The translations under genes were made by a program, and so were the position numbers. This document shows positions 13,065 through 23,301 of a stretch of 64,000 nt of DNA, piece after piece; the first letter of the stretch is position 1, and every line of letters begins with the position of its first letter. Origin of the DNA: Certhia americana. Lineage: Eukaryota > Chordata > Aves > Passeriformes > Certhiidae. The stretch lies in the NCBI GenBank assembly GCA_018697195.1, contig CM031857.1, positions 67,233,053 through 67,297,052 of the forward strand. The letters run 5' to 3'. The notes beneath the pieces were generated by a model. It saw only the letters and a program-made list of their open reading frames with translations, was not told the DNA's origin and searched no databases.

Positions 13065-13182
13065 TTTGTTGATCTTCTCTTGAATTATCTCAAATTGAGG
13101 TTTGTCTTCCTATAATGTAGGTACCCTAAAGTGAATATCTTATACTTTTACCAATGCTGAGAAAGTGGAAGAGCTTCTCACA
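13065..13182 (-). mobile_element. Very old CR1/L3-type LINE fragment
   Basis: Read on the plus strand, this resembles the minus strand of ancient amniote CR1 3' regions. It has a GATCTTCTCTTGAATTATCT block, then an AATGTAGGTACCCTAAAGTG block (family pattern: a 'tgtgg-caccctaaactg' motif), then ACCAATGCTGAGAAAGTGG (family pattern: 'accagtgctgagtagagtgg'). The order of the blocks matches the family, but divergence is high. It is older than the avian CR1 copies at 19429 and 50861. Confidence 0.55.
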
Positions 13183-14683
13183 AAGTATAGGTAGTACTGA
13201 GAACTTCAAAACACAACCATCTGTATTTATGAAGATAATTTTTGTTTAATGGAGAGATCTTGGGGAATCAAACACACAGATGTAACTTTTATCAGTCTGT
13301 ATAACCTGTATGTTGATACTAGGATGGTGTGACTAACTGGGCAAGAATCAACTTCCTTCTTCCCCTGGGCACCAGCCCAGTGCAGGTTTTGGAGGATACA
13401 AAGTGGTTACAGTTGTGTCTAATCCTGACATAATATTTTGCACAGGTGAAGTCACAAAACCTTTATTACTGGTATGGGTTCTTTTTCCTCACTAAATAGG
13501 TATTCTGCAGCTGCTTACCTGGGCTCTTTCTATGGTAAACGGGGAGTAACGGGCATTTCCAGAGTATGATTCTGTGTATGTTAAACATATACTTTGGGTG
13601 AGATATCTGCCCACTAACTATAGTAAGACCCTAGATACCTAGTCTATGCCTGGATCCTAGATGGCTTAAGTCAGGTGAGATGAATCATATCTGGTGGCTG
13701 CAGAAACAGAGGAGTCTACACCAGCAATAAGCATTTCAACCTTCTCCTGCAGTCTGAGTCTTGGCACAGCATGAAGTGGGCTGTCCCATGTTAGCTGCTC
13801 TCCCTAGAGGGGAGATCTTGTGTGATGGCTCCAGGCCCAGCTGAGTAGGTCACTAGATGGAAATCTCACACTTCCTCTCCTTTAGCTAACCAAAAAAAGG
13901 TCATCTTTGTTTCTTGCTTTGCGGAAGGGAAGAGTCTTGCTCCAGATCACTTTCAAATCCTGTCCAAGAAAGGAGAGCAGACTGTGGGTGAGACTATCAT
14001 AGAGAGACTGAGGGTAAAACAGGCATGTTTTAGAGGTGATGCTTTTGTATTCTTGATAGCAGTCAGAGACGTAGTAAAACTCCACAGAGACTGACTCCAG
14101 ACTGGCCAACAGTACAGTACAGGAGCAGAGTGTAGTGGTACTGTGGCCATGGAAGCAGATGCTGACCAGCAGTGGCCTGCATTCCAAACCAGTGCTGCAG
14201 ATAATCCCTTGCACCTACTGCCAAAGTCATCATGGACCAATTTGGGACCTTTAAGGTCCATTTCATCCCCCAAGCTTTTCTATGATTCAATAGCTCTATA
14301 CAGCAGAGCTCCCTGTTGCAGAGTGCTTGCATAGGCAGGGAGCCAGCCAGAGGCTGCCCCTGCCAGCACCCGTGCTCTGATCAAATTGCCTTTCATAGCA
14401 CTGACTTTAGTGTAATGTTATATAATAGCTAGCACTAACTACTAAGCACTGTGCTGTATGAGCTTCTCTGCAAAACACCACCAGTTCTTGTGAAGGTCTC
14501 ATAAACCCACAATTACCCACATATTGCTTGATATCCGTAATTACAAATGTTTTCTGGGAAAGGGCTATCAATGAACTGGAGAATTTAAATGCCTATAAAG
14601 AACCCATTGCTTAATAAAACCCAAACCTCTGAAATGGTCTGTGCTGTCATATAAACATGTGGACCTCTGGTAAAGTCCCTACT
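13183..14683. other. Non-coding sequence, somewhat GC-richer, no gene seen
   Basis: Overlapping frames of 89-110 codons on the minus strand (13882-14332) are mutually shifted and unlike any family known to me. Near 14240-14300 the sequence GGGACCTTTAAGGTCC followed by TCTATGATTCAATAG is reminiscent of a CR1 3' tail, but the match is too weak to call. The GGACCTT/AAGGTCC pair forms a small palindrome. Confidence 0.5.
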
Positions 14684-14872
14684 GAATCATAGAATATCTC
14701 AGCCTGGAAGGGATCTGTAAGCATGATTAAGCCGAATGTAGTACTACCTAAAACTAAATCATGTTACTAAGGGTATCATCCACAACCTCCTTGACATCTG
14801 ACAGGTGTGGTGCCCTGACCACTTCTCAGAGGAGCCTGTTCCAGTAACTACCCTCAGTGAAAAGTGAATTTT
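14684..14872 (-). mobile_element. CR1 LINE 3' fragment, minus orientation
   Basis: AATCATAGAATATCTCAGCC at the left edge is the reverse complement of the CR1 3' end, followed by the usual 'ctggaagggatc' and 'gtcca/ccgaat' region and then CACAACCTCCTTGACATCTG and GAGCCTGTTCCAGTAACTAC. It is a 5'-truncated copy with many substitutions. It stands head-to-head with a plus-oriented CR1 fragment that starts about 15 bp further on. Confidence 0.85.
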
Positions 14873-14887
14873 GAGTCTAAAGAAGGA

Positions 14888-15326
14888 TAATGGAGCTGAT
14901 AAACACTCTAGAGGTAAAGTCTTATGAGGACCAGCTGAGGGAGCTGGAGTTGTTTAGCCTGAAGAAGAGGAAGCTCATGGAAGACCTTATTGCTCTCTAC
15001 AAGCACCTGAGAGTGTAGCCAGGTGGAGATCGGCCTCTAATCCCAGGCAATCAGTAATAGGGTGAGAGAAAATAGTCAGCTACTCCAAGGGTCATTTAAG
15101 AATGGGTTGGATATTGCAATGAATTTCTCCACAGAAGGAGTGATTAAACTTTGGAATAGACTGTTCAGGGAGGTGGTGGATTCCCCATCCCTGGAACTAT
15201 TTAAGGAGAGATTGGACATGGCACATAGTGCCATTGTGTAGTTGACCTGAGGTTGGTTGGTCAAAGGCTGGATTCAACAATCTTTGAGGCATTTTCTAAC
15301 TTAATTGATTTTTTGATTTTGTGAAT
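14888..15326 (+). mobile_element. CR1 LINE 3' fragment, plus orientation
   Basis: GACCAGCTGAGGGAGCTGGA near 14929, TTTAGCCTGAAGAAGAGGAA near 14954, CAGGGAGGTGGTGGATTCCC near 15167 and CATCCCTGGAACTATTTAAG near 15186 follow the CR1 3' UTR in order. The copy ends in octamer-like repeats (TTGATTTTTTGATTTTGTGA) at about 15304-15323. The 62-codon minus frame at 15076-15264 is its antisense shadow. Its truncated 5' end faces that of the minus copy at 14684-14872. Confidence 0.88.
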
Positions 15327-15479
15327 GTACTAGTGGAGTTAGTGACACTGGTTGCATCACATGTTTTAACTTGCTCATCTGTGATTAGCTTTGGTTTCTG
15401 GTTACTGGGGGTGGAGGCTTAAAGGCCTGGGATACTTCAGCCATGGAGGGGCAGAGACAGGCAGAGTGAGACACCTCTA

Positions 15480-16100
15480 GGATAATGGTGAGGATAGCCT
15501 CATTCCCATGGGCCTTTGCAGGCATATGTTAATGTATTAAATTCTATCGGTTTGTACAATTGTTCAACCCGGTTCAGCCCCCTTCACCATATTTGTACAA
15601 TCTCTAGAATGTTCTCCCCTCTCCTGATTCCCACTGGCCCCAGTTTGCTGCAGTGTTCCACCCCTGTTACCCTATTGGTTCTCCCAGTTGGCTGCCCTGC
15701 TTTTGCACCATTTCCCCTTGTACCTATTGGACCCTGACCCCAGATACATCCCCTCTTTCCCCACACTTAAACCCAAGCCCTGAACTGATCCTTGTCTTCT
15801 ATCCCTGGACCCTTGCAGTGTGTGTTTGTAGTAAGCCTCATCAGTACTTCCTCTAGAAGTCCTTTCTCATCCCTTCACTTGTTGGCTCTCTTTTGCTAGC
15901 CGGTGTTCTTGCCTGCCTGCCTACCCAATCACCTCTCACCAGAGATGCTCTAGGGAAGGTAGCAGCATCTTACCACCTTGCACACGCTGCTACAGCTGGG
16001 GACTATCCTGAACAAGATGTTCTCTCCTGCCTCATTCTCAGAAGATATCACTCCTATCTGCAGAGTATTTGGATGAAGTGGCAACTGAGCTTATATCATT
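15480..16100 (+). mobile_element. Possible degraded LTR, pyrimidine-rich with ATTGG boxes
   Basis: The sequence is unusually rich in C and T and contains two ATTGG (reverse CCAAT) motifs in CCTATTGG context near 15671 and 15724. In composition and order it resembles the U3 part of the solo LTR at 48460-49111, including GTTAATG upstream of a TTTGT block. I could not find TG...CA ends with a target duplication, so limits and orientation are guesses. Frames at 15516-15856 are by-products of the base composition. It could also be unique sequence. Confidence 0.3.
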
Positions 16101-16110
16101 GATGTTAGCA

Positions 16111-18399
16111 ATCATTTTATGTTTCTTTGAGGAAAATAGAAGAAATGATTGCTCCTAAAACACTGAGATTTGGAAAAATTATGTGGCTTTTCTCTAGCTG
16201 GTTGTTTCTCTACCTCTGTATTACTGTACTGTTTTTGCTTAGCTAAGATATTTTTTTGTATTTCCAGTGAAAGAATTTAGAATCATATATATATTTTAAT
16301 GATCAGATTTTATGAACAAGTAGATGAGAACATACACCATCAGCAAAGCAAATATGTGATACCTTTGTTTGAAATAAACTGAAACCACTGTAGTCTTTCT
16401 ACTTTGCATTCAATAACAAAAAACATTCAGTCCTTATGTCAGTCTGCTCTTTTTGCCACCAGCAGCGGTAACAGTTCACTTTGATTGAAATCCAGTTGCC
16501 ATCCTAATAAGATAGCTTGGCTTGGAAACGAGTCTTTTTCTACCTTGCGACTGATGGCTGCCTGCTGGATGATTTAGAGATTCAGTGCCATATCTGCCAT
16601 ATTCTTACTGTGCCTGCTCCGTGTGATGCAGTTGCCCAGGCATGAGGCTGGTAGCTGGAACATACAGGGAGACCCACAGTGCTTACTTCTAAAATAGTTT
16701 AGATTTATTCTCACAGTGATATTCCCCGGGAGCACAAAACACAGCAAGGGCAGGTACTAACTGGCGACTTTCTCACAGTCTTGCACAGTAACTCTGCACT
16801 AATTGTTAAACTGCTTTTGGTTTTTATTTCTCCAGCTGCACCAACCTAAGGCAGTGTGAACATTCATGCCTTTATCAAGGATGCAGCCACCTGCCCCGGT
16901 TCCTCCATTCCACCTATGAGTCAAAAAAACCCCATGCTCCTCATGACGCAGCTCTTCTCTGGATTCCTGGTGTTCGATAACCTCCTACTGGATCACATAA
17001 GATCATCCCCAGAAACTGTAAGTGTAAGCCCTCACTTGCTATTTCCTCCTGGCTCTGTTCTTTCTCTTACCTTCCAGTCACTCACTATTTGGGATTTTAG
17101 TAACTTTCTCGTCTGCTGTCCTCTCCTGTTTCCCCTCAGCTAATATCAGTGTTTCTTCTTTCAGCTCCTCCTTCCCATAGCAGTGACAGTTCGCATTCCA
17201 AGCAGCAAATTTTTGCACTTTCTCTTCCCAGCCTTTAAAAGAAGCCTTGGTTAAATGAACCAAACTGTTCTGTCACCATGAGCTACAATGAGAACACAAA
17301 CTGCCTTGCCCAAACAGTACCACACAGTTAGAAGAATATTTTTTCTTGGGTTTGTTTGTTTTTCTTTTCATTTTAATTTTTGCTGTATAAAACCATAGGG
17401 GGTTTCAAGTTTCTTTAGTTTAATATTCCCAATCCTAGGCTCAGGAGAGCTATGTGGAGGCCACAGCAAACTTTCAGCAAAATTCCACTTGGTATTACGA
17501 CTGTTTCTTCTTTGTGCTAATTTCTACCAAGGGCAAAATACAGCCCAGAACCCAATCTAAATTCAAGATGTTTTTACAGAGGGGTGAAAGAAGGCACAGC
17601 AGGAAGCTTTGTGTTTAAAATTTTATACCAGTCCTTATTTTCAAAGTGCTGCCAACAGATCTGTGACAGCCATGTCCCTCCCTTTCTCCTGAGATGAGTA
17701 TGGGCAGGGGTAATGTGGTTTGGGGCCTGCCAAAGACTAACTTTTTGCTTCAGTTTTGCCCCTGGGCTGGTTTGAGAGAAGGCTGGTTCCCTACTCCAGC
17801 TAATTAACTCCCAGCTAGCCATCAGAGCTCTCTGCAATAATGCCCCACAGCAGGAGGGCAAAGGCAAGTCTTGTGGATCCTCAGGAAGGAGAACAGTGAC
17901 TGCATTAGCAGTAGATGTAAAGTAACACTTTCTGTTTTGTATTACATCCCACACTGCTAGAGCTGCTTCTCCTTTCTGGTTTCGTTTCTGTTTTCCTCCG
18001 AGGAAAAGAAAAGATAGATTTAAATAGATAAATAATTAAGACGTGCTTCTTACAGCGAATTAGTTTTTACAGCTCTATTTCCTCTTCTACTAAGGTAAAG
18101 GTTGTGGTACAGGCATTATGTAAGCTATTTCTTTCACTACTTCATCACTGTTGTGTAGTTTTAAACATGTACTCTTTCACCATAATTGATATATTTTATA
18201 ATTTAAAATAATTTCATTTATGTAATTATAACTTAAAATTATAACAGATGTTTTATTGATGTATCCTTTTCTTCAAGGAGTAGTTCAAGATTACAAACTA
18301 AAAAATATTTAATTGGAGAAAACATGGTTGAAGAGACTGAAAGCTCCCCAGGCCCAGGTCATGGTCCTCAAGCACATTTGATTACACCAAAATAATTCC
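16111..18399. other. Non-coding sequence with one splice-flanked segment
   Basis: No transposon was recognised here. The longest frame, 126 codons on the minus strand at 17574-17954, resembles no protein known to me and has no supporting splice or promoter context. The exon-like segment at 16836-17017 is listed separately. Confidence 0.5.
16836..17017 (+). other. Exon-like segment with strong splice sites, probably non-coding
   Basis: A long pyrimidine tract (GCTTTTGGTTTTTATTTCTC) leads to CAG at 16833-16835, and the 182-bp segment ends in ACT before a near-perfect donor GTAAGTG at 17018. No frame is open over the whole segment. One is open for about 140 bp from the acceptor and is rich in cysteine at its start. 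A non-coding RNA exon, a last coding piece plus UTR, or chance are all possible. Confidence 0.2.
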
Positions 18400-18755
18400 T
18401 GGAAATGTTTGTTCAACCTATTTGTAAAAAACACTGGAGACTGCAATTCTACAACCTCCCCAGGCTGTGTACATCAGCACTTCATCATCCCTATGATTAG
18501 AAACTCCTCTTTCAAGGTCAGAACTACATTTCCCTTTACTGCAATTACTCCCCTTATTTTCAGTGCACACAGGGAATAATTTACCACTGCTCTTTCTACA
18601 AAAAGTACTTGAAAACCATTATTATGCCTTTTGCTCTTTTCCAGACCAAATGATTTCTTCCACTCTTTCCTCACAAGCCTTGTCTCTTAATCCATCAATC
18701 TTTTTTCTCTTTTTCTCGCTCCATTTCTTTCTCCATCTCTTCCAGGTGGTCTGAA
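18400..18755 (-). mobile_element. Ancient CR1 LINE 3' region, minus orientation
   Basis: Read on plus, the order of blocks follows an old amniote CR1 in antisense: GGAGACTGCAATTCTACAAC, then AGAAACTCCTCTTTCAAGG, ATTACTCCCCTTATTTTCAG, TGCACACAGGGAATAATTTA, AGTACTTGAAAACCATTAT, TTGCTCTTTTCCAGACCAAA and finally TTTCTCCATCTCTTCCAGG. Divergence is greater than in the CR1 copy at 19429. The left limit is approximate. Frames at 18474-18754 are shadows of this element. Confidence 0.78.
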
Positions 18756-19428
18756 TCATTCTCAGAACCAACTCAGCTCAGCAAAAGTTGTCATTGAGGT
18801 CTAGATTTATGTCTAAGATCAGTCACGTAGATTCATTTGTCTGTAAAGTGTCTTCACAAGTGAGGAGGGTGTCTTCACTCCTCATAGTCTATGGAAATCT
18901 AGCTAATCCAGTCAGTGGAGTCTAGAGATTTATTCAGATTATCCTGACTGATTCAGTCAGCTAAACAGCTCTGAAAACTTCACTGGGCACAGTGACATGG
19001 AAAACTACTGCTTTTTGAGATGCCTTGGAATATCCTGCCCAGCACACAGCTATTGTTCCAGAAAGATACAGCCTCCGTGTCACAACACCAGCCCCATGTC
19101 TATGACATCTCAACGTGTAGAGATGGCCTCAGGTGCTTATATTTAGGCAGATAATCTGAGCCCACAGCTGCCATGTAGGTTCTTACACTGCAAGATCAAG
19201 GTCAGGTACAAATTCAGAGCCTTACTGTCTGACTTGTCATACAAACAGAAAGAGTTAGACATGACAACAGGATCTGTGCATGGAGTCTATGATGATAAAT
19301 ACTATACATCCCATGATAAAAGGTAATTTTTCCAAGGGTGGAAAGTAGTATCAAGAGGATCATTTGAGCTAGCAGTGTATATGACATAATGAATGAATGA
19401 AAGCTATTGCTCAATTAAAAATAATTTT
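18756..19428. other. Non-coding sequence, nothing recognised
   Basis: Unique-looking sequence between two CR1 copies. It holds only short frames without any recognisable product. Confidence 0.6.
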
Positions 19429-19836
19429 CATAGAATCATAGAATAGTTTGGGTTGGAAGAAACCTCAAAGACCATCTCATTCATATGCCTTGCTGTGGGC
19501 AGGGACACCTTCCACTAGATCATGTTACTCAGGGCCCTGTCCAGCCTGGCCTAAACACTTCCAGGGATGAGACATCCACAACTACCCTGAGTAACCTGTT
19601 CCAGTGCTTTATCATTCTCTAAGTAAATATTTTTTTCTTAATGTTTAATATAACCCTACTATCTTTCAGTCTACTACCATTACCCCCTGTCATGTAACCC
19701 TCAGCCCATATGAAAAGTCCCTCTCCCTCTTTTTAATAAGCCCTCTTTAGGTAGTGGAAGGCTGCGATGAGGTCTTCAAAGTCTTCTTCAGGCTGAACAA
19801 TCCCAGTTCTCTCAGCCTGTATTTGTAGGACAGGTG
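19429..19836 (-). mobile_element. CR1 LINE, 3' part of a copy split by an LTR
   Basis: CATAGAATCATAGAATAG at the left edge is the antisense of the CR1 octamer tail. It is followed by GGGCAGGGACACCTTCCACT, TCCAGCCTGGCCTAAACACT, CTTCCAGGGATGAGACATCC and AAGTCCCTCTCCCTC, the standard avian CR1 3' UTR in antisense. The sequence breaks off at CTGTATTTGTAGGACAGGTG, where a solo LTR is inserted, and resumes at 20293. Confidence 0.95.
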
Positions 19837-20292
19837 TGTTGGAGTTGGTTCAGCAGCAGAAGAAAAAAGTCTCAGCTCAAAACCTTGAGAAAACTGTTTT
19901 TAATCAAAGTGAGCAAAGACTCACTTCTAAAATTCCTCCATTGTTCTTCCAAATTGATACCAAAAGTTCTCAGCTCTCTCTGTTACAATTGATTACTTTT
20001 TGTCACAGGAATTATAATATTCCTAATCACTCTCTCCTGTTGGACCCTTCCCTCAATCCCTGCCCAAATTCCTTCAATACCCAAAATGTATAAAGAGCTC
20101 TGTTTTGACTCTGGATCTCGCTTTTTTCCAATTGTTCCTTGTACGTGCACGGCATCTTGTTTGTTGTTTTCACCTTATTAAAGTTCTGTTTCCGAACAAA
20201 CAGATCAGAGTCATCTCTCTTATTAAAGTTGGGAGCCGATTCCCGTGGAAGCCACAGCTTGGTCAGTCTGGGCTGGAAGCTGGGGGGCTCCA
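19837..20292 (+). mobile_element. Solo LTR (class II-like), nested in a CR1 copy
   Basis: This 456-bp element runs from TGTTGGAGTT to GGGGGCTCCA and so has TG...CA ends. The 6-bp sequence CAGGTG is duplicated exactly at 19831-19836 and 20293-20298. Taking out the insert and one duplicate makes the interrupted minus-strand CR1 continuous (TAGGACAGGTG then CTTCATCCCTATG). Internal signals TATAAAG and ATTAAA give plus orientation, opposite to the host CR1. The 6-bp duplication points to a class II (ERVK or alpha-like) integrase, which is an inference. Frames at 19836-20093 and 20027-20380 cross the element and are not genes. No internal proviral sequence is left. Confidence 0.93.
20089..20182 (+). 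promoter_or_regulatory. LTR TATA box and polyadenylation signal
   Basis: TATAAAG at 20089-20095 and ATTAAA at 20177-20182 inside the solo LTR at 19837-20292 fit the U3-R layout of an LTR, with about 80 bp between the two signals. Activity is unknown. Confidence 0.55.
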
Positions 20293-20730
20293 CAGGTGCT
20301 TCATCCCTATGATCATATTTGTGGCCCTTCCCTTGACCTGTTCTAATAGGTCCACATCTTTGTTGTGCTGAGATCCCCACAGCTGGATGCTACACCCCAG
20401 TTGGGGTCTCATAAGAGCTGAGAAGAGGGGGGCAAATCATCTCCCTTGACCTTCTGGAGACTCTGTTTTTGGTGCAGCCCAGGATGCAGTTGGTTTTCTG
20501 CTCTGTGAGCCACACTCATGGCTCATGTCCTGCTTTTCATTCATGAAGATTTGCAAGTCCTTTTCAGCAGGACTCTCAATGACTTCTCCCCATCTATACT
20601 CCCCATCTATACTGATATCTGGGAAAGTGCTACATCAAGCACAGCATCTTGTACTTAGGCTTGTTGAACATCATGAGGTTCTCACGGCCCCTCTTCTCAA
20701 TTTTATCTGTTTTGGACACTTCCTCCACAC
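20293..20730 (-). mobile_element. CR1 LINE, 5' part of the split copy
   Basis: This continues the CR1 copy interrupted by the LTR. Blocks such as GTGCTGAGATCCCCACAGCT, ACCCCAGTTGGGGTCTCATA, GCAGCCCAGGATGCAGTTGG and GGCTTGTTGAACATCATGAG are antisense to the 3' end of CR1 ORF2. A perfect 13-bp tandem duplication lies at 20588-20613. The right limit near 20730 is where the match fades. Short frames here are decayed or antisense CR1. Confidence 0.92.
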
Positions 20731-22378
20731 ACCATTCTGGATCAGATGCCCATGCGGAAACAATGTACAAGATGAGTAAAGTAGGGAGGTTAGAAAGGAA
20801 ATTTGAAGGCATGACATATTCTCAAGCACAACAAAAACCTGTAGATCCCCTTTAAACTGCTGTAGATACTGTGATATGTGGGAAGGGCCTGCCAAGGGTA
20901 GGACGCCACAAAGATGACTCAGTAGGCAATCACTTGCTGGATTACCTGGGTAAAAATTCCTGCATTACTTATAAAGTATCAACCCTTCCACTTTAATTTC
21001 TTTGACTTTCTCTGAATGTTATCTTGAGGCAGTTCAGATGGGATTAACTGTTTTCCAGCAAAGTGATGTTCTATTGCAGGATCAGAGACTTGCAGCCAGC
21101 ATCAAGTAACTGGAAAATCCCTGCAAGGGTCCGGCTCCTCACCAGTCTCACTTGGTCTCTCCTCTGCAGGTTGTTGCAAGGGGTGAGTTTTCACCTTTTA
21201 TCTCCTCCTGACCTGAAAAAAGTTAGTCTTATTTCTACTCATCCTCCTGAACATTTGCAGTATTTGCAGCTAACCAGGAAATTTGAGTCAATATCATTTT
21301 TATCTCATCTTAAACATCTTATTCAAAACACAACAAAACAAAAACATGCCAAGCTGTTCTGTCAATACTATTCTGTATTGACATTTTTGCTGATGCTGAA
21401 AAAACAGACAAAAAGGGTAGGACATTGAGTTGTGGGTAAACATTTGCTGAACTGAAAAAGCTTTTTCCATCCCCTAGTAAGTCAATCAATAAAATTCAGC
21501 TCCATGTTCCAGAGTGTCCATGTGCAGTTTTGAGTCCTCGGCTGCCTGTCTGACAACCTTTTCTTCCTGAGACACTGTGCAATACTGTTGGTCAGTTCCA
21601 GGAAGAAACTGGATGTGAATCTACCCAGGGAAACTGATTATATTCCTAAGCATGTTCTCCTGATACACACTTAGCTACACTTTGAACAATATTTCAGTTA
21701 AAACTTCCTTTTGACAAATGAATAACAAGTACTTAGTGGTGTAGTGGTTCATTTTGTAAGCTTTAGAACAAGGTTGTAACCTTTCTACCAACACCGTTGT
21801 TTCTTGTATTCATAACTAAATTCAGTGTAATAAATGTATTAAATTGCTAACCTCTGCTAGTAGACTTGGCATTTGTAAGCGAAGACTGTCTCCAATCTTT
21901 TTGCCCTTCTGTTCAGAAGCACATCAGCTATACACTACAAAAGTGAGGGGAGTGACATAAATTGGAAACCACCAGATTTCTGCTTTAATTTGGTTTTATA
22001 ATTAGTTTCCATTTTCCTTCTTTTTTCTGCCCACTCCTTCCCTCAAGATGCTCAAATGCTTATCCTCAATGTGCTGGAATTCAATATATTAAAATATTGA
22101 ATCTATTCCTGTTTGCCTACATGTATATTGAAATCCAGACCTTCTCTTGGAAATCAAGTTACTCAGGAGGCTTTCAAATGTAGCATTTTCCGATGTTGAT
22201 ACTTTGTTGTTCTGATATTGCTGCCATATATTAAAACAGTTTAGACAATGTTTTACTAGTTACTACTTGAAGGCCATGGTGGAAATTCATGTCCATGAAA
22301 CAGGTTTCCAGGAGCCTGAAGCAAGAGGAAGCACCAGCAGTCCCTGCTGCAACCCTTGGAAGGGGTGATATAGCTCCC
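20731..22378. other. Non-coding sequence, nothing recognised
   Basis: Unique-looking sequence. The 121-codon plus frame at 21063-21428 has no recognisable domain or exon context. Confidence 0.5.
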
Positions 22379-22411
22379 CCTGAACCAGCTTTTTTTTTTT
22401 TCCTGAACCAG
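22379..22411. repeat. T12 tract flanked by an exact 10-bp direct repeat
   Basis: CCTGAACCAG occurs at 22379-22388 and again at 22402-22411, with one C and twelve T between them. The layout is what insertion of little more than a poly(A) tail on the minus strand, with target duplication, would leave. Replication slippage or a small tandem duplication around a T run would also produce it. Confidence 0.6.
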
Positions 22412-22739
22412 AGCTCAACAGAGATGTCAGCAGCAGGGCCAAAAAAACATCTTCTTTGGGCTAGAGCCTCAGGTACTTCAAAAATTAGTTCCTCAAGTTA
22501 ATGGAGATCTAGATTTAGCTAAATCAGCCTGTTAGACTTCAAAAAGAAAGGGCTCGTGCTTTAAGTGGCAAGCCAAGGACTGCTTTCATCCTAGTTCATC
22601 TGAGGGTTCAAACATACGTAAATGCTTTCAGGGTTTTGCATAATGGAGTAAATATTTCAAATTGTTTAAGATAAGTACTTATACTTTAAAAGAAATATTT
22701 CATATGCTTCAGTTGAGAACAGATTTTTCTCTTTCAAAG

Positions 22740-23296
22740 TGTCCCAGGTTTGTCTTGGATAGTCAAACTTCTACTTAGGAGCTGGTAAAGTGCTCTTTTT
22801 TGATTTTTTATGAGAATTATGAAAACGTACTGATGTTATAGTTGTGGCAGAGTGATTTTTCTTCTTAAGCCAAGAGCTTTTCAGGCCCCCATGCTCAACC
22901 ATGAGAGAAGCTGTGAGGGAGCTCTGCCAGGACATCTGACCAGAGGGATATTCCATGCTGCAGAAAGTCATGCTTGGTGTATAAAATGCAGGGAGTTGTC
23001 TGGGAGGTGCCAATTACTCCTCCAGGATGGAGTGGGAGCAGGTCAGCAAGTAGTGAGCAATTGTATTGTGCATCCATCGTTTCTCTTGGGTTTTAGTTTT
23101 CTCTCTTGCTCTTTCCTTTATGTCATAATCATAATTATAATATTATTTACTTTATTTTTTCAAGTATTAAACTGTTCTCATCTCAACCCACAAGTTTTAC
23201 TGTTTTTCTGAGTCTCTTGCCTATCCCACTTAGGAAGGAAAGGGAGTGAGCAGCTGCTTTGCCAGCTTAGTTGCTAGCTGGGGTTAAACCACAATT
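22740..23296 (+). mobile_element. Solo ERVL-like LTR
   Basis: The element starts TGTCCCAGG and ends near GCTGGGGTTAAACCACA, the characteristic 3' end of a common avian ERVL-type LTR. Before that come the family blocks GATATTCCATGCTGCAGAAA, CTCATCTCAACCCACAAGTT and GGAAAGGGAGTGAGCAGCTG. CAAAG at 22735-22739 and 23297-23301 is the expected 5-bp target duplication, and the direct repeat extends to TTCAAAG. The last two or three bases of the LTR appear mutated, so the right edge is uncertain by about 3 bp. The frames at 22771-23211 are LTR sequence and not genes. Confidence 0.82.
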
Positions 23297-23301
23297 CAAA
23301 G

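Noticed and set aside
14240..14300. Possible CR1 3' tail
   Set aside because: The GGACC...AAGGTCC and TCTATGATTCAATAG pieces are suggestive, but spacing and intervening bases do not follow the family well.
17574..17954. 126-codon minus-strand frame
   Set aside because: No family recognised and no gene signals around it.
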